A stretch of DNA of 64,000 bases, taken from the NCBI GenBank assembly GCA_002490665.1, contig DKUL01000053.1:11937-75936 (forward strand). The letters run 5' to 3'. The notes under the pieces were generated by a model. It was not told the DNA's origin, ran no database searches, and saw only the letters and a list, made by a program, of their open reading frames with translations. How positions within the stretch are numbered: position 1 is the first letter of the stretch; every line of letters begins with the position of its first letter. The position numbers and the translations under genes are program-made. This stretch comes from Lachnospiraceae bacterium UBA7205 (GTDB taxonomy: Bacteria > Bacillota > Clostridia > Lachnospirales > Lachnospiraceae). Below are positions 61,201 to 64,000 of this stretch, piece by piece.

Positions 61201-63035
61201 TTGCAAACATGATGGTCAGAAACTATGACGAGGCATTGCAGTTTGTAAACGAATATTTTCAGATGGATTACAAGCTGTTTATCGCCAAGTATTTTAAGGG
61301 AAACCGGAAAAATGAGATTAACAGGAATATCACGCCTGAAAAGTATAATAAGCTTTTTTCGGAGCTGTCCGACGTACAGCGGGAAATTATTGACAATGAC
61401 ACGTCAAAATATATCGTGGTGGCAGCAGGACCGGGAAGCGGAAAGACAAAGGTTCTCGTACACAAGCTTGCCTCGCTTATGCTGCTCGAGGACGTGAAGC
61501 ATGAACAGCTTTTGATGGTGACATTTTCACGGGCGGCAGCGACCGAGTTTCGCAGGCGCCTGTATGAATTAATCGGAAATGCGGCAGGATTTATAGAAAT
61601 CAAAACATTTCATTCGTATTGTTTTGACCTCATCGGGCGGATGGGAAACCTCGAGGATGCCAGGACGGTTGTGCAGGATGCTTCACGGATGATTGCGAAC
61701 GGCGACGTGGAAATCGGGCGCATTACCAAGACCGTACTCGTGATTGACGAGGCGCAGGACATGGACGAGAACGAGTATGGACTTGTCAGTGCCCTGATTG
61801 AGCGCAATGATGACCTACGCGTGATTGCGGTGGGGGATGACGACCAGAATATCTATGAGTTCCGCGGGTCGAGCTCCCATTATTTTGAGGAGTTTCTGAT
61901 GCGGGACAATGCGAAAAAGTATGAGCTGCTGGACAATTACAGAAGCGCGGGTAATATCGTGGCGTTTGCCAACCAGTTTGTGCGTCATATCTCACACCGG
62001 ATGAAGAGCGCGTCGATTACTGCCGTAAAGGATGGGACGATGGGTTCGGTGGAACTGGTGCAGTGTGCCAGCAGAAATCTTGAGGAACCGGTGGTGGCAA
62101 AGGCGGTCAGGGTGCGCGACAGGGGAAGTGTGTGCATCCTCACAAACACGAACGACGAGGCGCTGCGTGTCGTCGGACTCTTAAAGAAAAAAGGTGTCCG
62201 GGCAAAGCTGATTCAGTCCAATGACGGATTTGACCTGTACAATATGATTGAGCTGCGCTATTTTATGAAAAGAATTACAAAAGGACTCGAAACGCCCGTG
62301 ATTCCGCAGGAGCGGTGGGAGGAGGCAAGGGACAGAATGGCAGTAGTCTACAAGGACAGCAGCAACCTCGCGCTGTGCCTTGCCATTCTCGATGCGTTTG
62401 CGCTGGCAAACAAACGTAAGTACCGCTCAGACCTGGAGGTGTTCCTGCACGAGTCCGGCATCGAGGATTTTTTCAATAATGACAACCGTGACGTGGTCGT
62501 CTCCACAATGCACAAGTCAAAGGGCAGGGAGTTCGATGAGGTGGTCATGATGCTTGACCATGTCTCGTTTGACACGGACGAGCGCAAACGGCTGCTGTAC
62601 GTGGGAATGACAAGGGCAAAGAAGGATTTGTATCTTTATTATAACAACAAGGACTTTGACCGGTTTATCACAGGCAGCGTGCGGGCGCAGGTGGACAGCA
62701 CCCTGTACGGACGTCCGGAAGAAATCCTGGTGCAGCTGTCGCACAAGGATGTCCATCTTGGTTTTTTCAAGGATAAGAAAGTCCTTATCCAGAAAATTGT
62801 ATGCGGTACAAAGCTTCTGACGGGCGCGTCCGGACTTTCCGTGGTGCTGGATGGCAGACCAGTACAGGTAGTGCGTTTTTCCAAAAAGTTTCTGGAAGAA
62901 ATCGAGAAGCATCAAAGGCAGGGATATGTGATGGAGAATGCCAGTGTGCGTTTTGTCGTCGGGTGGACGGACACGGCGGATGGGCAGGAATATCCCATCA
63001 TATTGCCGGATGTGTATTTTGTCAGCAAAATATAA
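58215..63035 (+). CDS. Exonuclease - RecQ helicase - UvrD-like helicase fusion
   Basis: A 1606-residue protein with two helicase motors. Residues 1-110 look like a DEDD exonuclease (VVFIDTEVSVEG, then CGHNIVHHDARYIG). Residues about 265-620 are RecQ-type SF2: FPTGGGKSITFQLPAL, IDEAHCFSAWGQDF, ATSAFGMGVDKPN, QEAGRAGRD. Two cysteine pairs (CNNC and CTEGCQYC) precede it. A winged-helix-rich middle follows. Residues about 1065-1480 are UvrD/Rep-type SF1: AAGPGSGKTKVLVHKLA, IDEAQDMDENEYG, GDDDQNIYEFRGS, STMHKSKGREFDEV, YVGMTRAKKDLYLY. Such fusions occur in Clostridia and Bacteroidetes, in repair or defense. The ATG at 58215 follows AAAGGGGAA. Confidence 0.9.
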   Translation: MYKVVFIDTEVSVEGNAVLDYGAAIDGSTHIHTRSARAFEDFLVQHSSGSRRFLCGHNIVHHDARYIGRQMQAAGITDLIDTLYLSPLLFPNKPYHALLKDDKLLTDSLNNPLNDAVKAMELFYDEVNAFHGLNELQKDIYADLLSQKEEFRGFFSYLNYYPRGDATSLIKSLFYGNLCNNCDIASIAGRYPVELAYVLAMISAKDTTSMIPGWVSMKYPAVSNVIRLLRNTPCTEGCQYCRSELDIYRRLKQIFGYDGFRKYDGENLQEMAVQAAVDNQSLLAIFPTGGGKSITFQLPALMAGELSKALTVVISPLQSLMKDQVDNLEKKGIVDAVTINGLLGPIERADAIERVENGLASILYIAPESLRSKTTERLLMRRTIARFVIDEAHCFSAWGQDFRVDYLYIGDFIRELQEKKQLTQRIPVSCFTATAKQKVISDIKEYFKEKLDLDLALYTSGAGRKNLRYEVLYKESDEEKYTTLRWLIEQKNCPAIVYVSRTKRTVELAQKLCADGIAALAFNGKMDKAEKQANQDAFIRDEVQVMVATSAFGMGVDKPNIGLVIHYDISDSLENYVQEAGRAGRDQNLQAECYVLFHDGDLDKHFMLLNQTKLSISEIQQVWKAIKNLTRNRPEIQRTPLEIARQAGWDETVADIETRVRTAVQALENAGYIRRGKNVPHIYATSILVKNMTEASVRIAASSRMGEKERQNASRIMNMLISARSIATAQNDDAESRVDYISDRLGIERQETFRLIQILREENILANTKDLTAYILKTDTENKSLNVLKKYAAMEQFLVGQLEGEGQCINLKELNEKAVSSGVKNATVNAFKTVLYYWTIKRYIKKSIENTTARTIIATELSPGALWEERQQCIRLSEFIVKYLFGKSRMTTHGGEQQLVEFSILELKTEYMKYADKGRLAQESPDITDKAVEDALLYLSKIEALKLEGGFLVLYSGMQITRLELDNKIRYKADDYKSLNEYYRQKMQQIHIVGEFANMMVRNYDEALQFVNEYFQMDYKLFIAKYFKGNRKNEINRNITPEKYNKLFSELSDVQREIIDNDTSKYIVVAAGPGSGKTKVLVHKLASLMLLEDVKHEQLLMVTFSRAAATEFRRRLYELIGNAAGFIEIKTFHSYCFDLIGRMGNLEDARTVVQDASRMIANGDVEIGRITKTVLVIDEAQDMDENEYGLVSALIERNDDLRVIAVGDDDQNIYEFRGSSSHYFEEFLMRDNAKKYELLDNYRSAGNIVAFANQFVRHISHRMKSASITAVKDGTMGSVELVQCASRNLEEPVVAKAVRVRDRGSVCILTNTNDEALRVVGLLKKKGVRAKLIQSNDGFDLYNMIELRYFMKRITKGLETPVIPQERWEEARDRMAVVYKDSSNLALCLAILDAFALANKRKYRSDLEVFLHESGIEDFFNNDNRDVVVSTMHKSKGREFDEVVMMLDHVSFDTDERKRLLYVGMTRAKKDLYLYYNNKDFDRFITGSVRAQVDSTLYGRPEEILVQLSHKDVHLGFFKDKKVLIQKIVCGTKLLTGASGLSVVLDGRPVQVVRFSKKFLEEIEKHQRQGYVMENASVRFVVGWTDTADGQEYPIILPDVYFVSKI

Positions 63036-63066
63036 CGGTTCTCTGCGGCAGCCGGTCATGCGCCGC

Positions 63067-63924
63067 CTATTCCGGCGGCAGGGAATGATGCTCATACCGC
63101 CATTGCCGGGGCGAGACACCATAGACATTCTTAAAGGCGCGCGAGAAGTGCAGCTGGTTGGGGTAACCGACGGCATTGCTGATGTCGGCGATTGACAGGT
63201 TTGTCAGCTTCAGAAGCTCCGCCGCCTTTGTCATGCGGTAGGAAATCAGAAATTCCTGCGGCGACTTTCCCATGTTTTCATGAAAGATTTTTCCGAAATA
63301 GCTGCGGTTTAAGCCGCAGGATGCCGCGATATCCTCCACGGAAATGGCATTCTGAAAATTCTGCTCGATAAAGGTGACAGCCTCGCGGATATAGAAATCG
63401 CGCAGCCCGTTTCCGCTGTTGAGCTTCGTCAGGCTGCACGAGCGCACGAGGCTGTCAATAAACAGATAGAGATGTCCAATCAGGTGAAAGGGAGATTCCT
63501 CCCGATGGTTGACAATATAGAGCATCTCGGATTTCATCAAATCTGCCAAATCCTTATAGCGCGCCTTGTAGACTGGCTGGTCCACACTCAGCCCGGTCAG
63601 CTCGATGGTCTCCTTTGCGCGCAGCCCGTCAAACTCAATCCACACGTATTCCCACGGAATCTCATGGTCAGCAATATACATGTTAATCTGGTTTGGAAAG
63701 CACATAAACCCCTGTCCGCTCTTGACAGAATATGGGATGGATTCACCCTTTGCATTGTTGCCATACAAAATGCCGGTGCCGGAAATACAGTAGTGAAACA
63801 GATAGTGGTTTCGCGCTGCGGGGCCAAATGAGTGTGATGGGTCGCATTTCTCCCAGCCAAACTGGTACAGTCCTAAATCAATAAAATTCTCACTTGGAAA
63901 AACAGAAAAAATCACTTCACTCAT
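63067..63924 (-). CDS. AraC-family transcriptional regulator (cupin sensor)
   Basis: The 285-residue protein has an N-terminal cupin-like sensor (HYCISGTGILYGNNA, GQGFMCFPNQINMY, PWEYVWIEFDGL) and a C-terminal AraC domain with two helix-turn-helix units (ISVEDIAASCGLNRSYFGKI and LSIADISNAVGYPNQLHFSR, AFKNVYGVSPRQWR). This is the form that controls sugar-uptake genes in Clostridia. The ATG at 63924 has AAAGGA about 10 bases upstream; the frame runs to 63996. A 13-bp palindrome covers its promoter region. Confidence 0.93.
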   Translation of the reverse strand: MSEVIFSVFPSENFIDLGLYQFGWEKCDPSHSFGPAARNHYLFHYCISGTGILYGNNAKGESIPYSVKSGQGFMCFPNQINMYIADHEIPWEYVWIEFDGLRAKETIELTGLSVDQPVYKARYKDLADLMKSEMLYIVNHREESPFHLIGHLYLFIDSLVRSCSLTKLNSGNGLRDFYIREAVTFIEQNFQNAISVEDIAASCGLNRSYFGKIFHENMGKSPQEFLISYRMTKAAELLKLTNLSIADISNAVGYPNQLHFSRAFKNVYGVSPRQWRYEHHSLPPE

Positions 63925-63948
63925 AATGAAAATTCCTTTCTCATAATT

Positions 63949-63984
63949 TATAGTAAACGACAAAAGTGCATGTCGTTTACTATA
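63949..63984. promoter_or_regulatory. Perfect 13-bp inverted repeat upstream of the AraC gene
   Basis: TATAGTAAACGAC (63949-63961) is inverted exactly at 63972-63984, with a 10-bp centre. The axis is 42 bases before the AraC start. On the minus strand TATAAA-like sequence lies in the palindrome, so it may be its operator or that of a divergent gene beyond the window edge. Confidence 0.7.
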
Positions 63985-64000
63985 ATTGATGCACACGACC

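Noticed and set aside
1..64000. CRISPR arrays, rRNA genes, integrases and complete insertion sequences
   Set aside because: None seen; the only regular short repeats are the 11-bp array at 855-909 and the pair at 43699-43733.

Overview
The window looks like a chromosomal segment of a Gram-positive anaerobe of the Clostridia, most likely Lachnospiraceae. I infer this from the gene content: the order ispF...cysE-cysS-mrnC-rlmB-sigH shared with Firmicutes, a SigH-type sporulation sigma factor, DUF3048, DUF6273, VanZ and DUF3795 proteins, AgrA/AgrC-like regulators, an indolepyruvate:ferredoxin oxidoreductase, and A/G-rich Shine-Dalgarno sites before almost every gene. No genus can be named from the sequence alone. 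Both strands are used, but the plus strand dominates.

Layout. 1-5.9 kb: the 3' end of an FtsX-like permease, a helix-turn-helix/Uma2 endonuclease protein behind an unusual 11-bp repeat array, a short DprA, an unrecognised protein, a nucleotidyltransferase, a Nudix hydrolase and an AraC regulator. 6-9 kb: a DUF3795 protein, tRNA-Leu(UAG), a structured gene-free stretch, thymidine kinase, a CYTH protein and a membrane protein. 9-19 kb is the housekeeping core: phosphohexomutase, ispF, a GNAT protein, deoD, cysE, cysS, mrnC, rlmB, sigH and recQ. 19-29.3 kb holds a DUF3048 protein, an esterase, VanZ, TetR, a thioesterase, lactate dehydrogenase, a MATE exporter, a GNAT protein and a hybrid histidine kinase.

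29.5-35.0 kb is a clearly AT-richer accessory island. It holds a membrane protein, a coiled-coil protein with a HicA-like C-terminus, and a compact three-gene operon (SMEK protein, 75-residue middle component, DUF2326 ATPase) that matches the predicted ABC-three-component conflict systems. 35-40 kb is a stress and metal block: AhpC with an unusual AhpF-like reductase, then an ArsR repressor, a free HMA protein and a P-type metal ATPase, with a readable operator on the ArsR promoter.

40.3-44.5 kb is the most intriguing stretch. A TIR-membrane-DUF6273 protein is directly followed by a LytTR response regulator and a GHKL sensor kinase, with no AgrB or AgrD. The next gene, a SUKH (SMI1/KNR4) protein, has a 14-bp direct repeat with a 21-bp period set against an extended -10 promoter with a poor -35, which is what a LytTR-activated promoter should look like. 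44.6-50.8 kb: a diguanylate cyclase, a PurF-like transferase lacking the catalytic cysteine, and a chemoreceptor overlapping a sugar-type binding lipoprotein. 50.9-54.6 kb: iorA-iorB-paaK for aryl-pyruvate fermentation on the minus strand. 54.8-64 kb: a WYL regulator, two acetyltransferases, a MITE-like element, an alpha-helical protein, a 1606-residue exonuclease-RecQ-UvrD fusion helicase and an AraC regulator with a 13-bp palindrome upstream.

All functional calls come from reading motifs by eye; no database search was run. Start codons were chosen by ribosome-binding-site spacing, and alternatives are noted.
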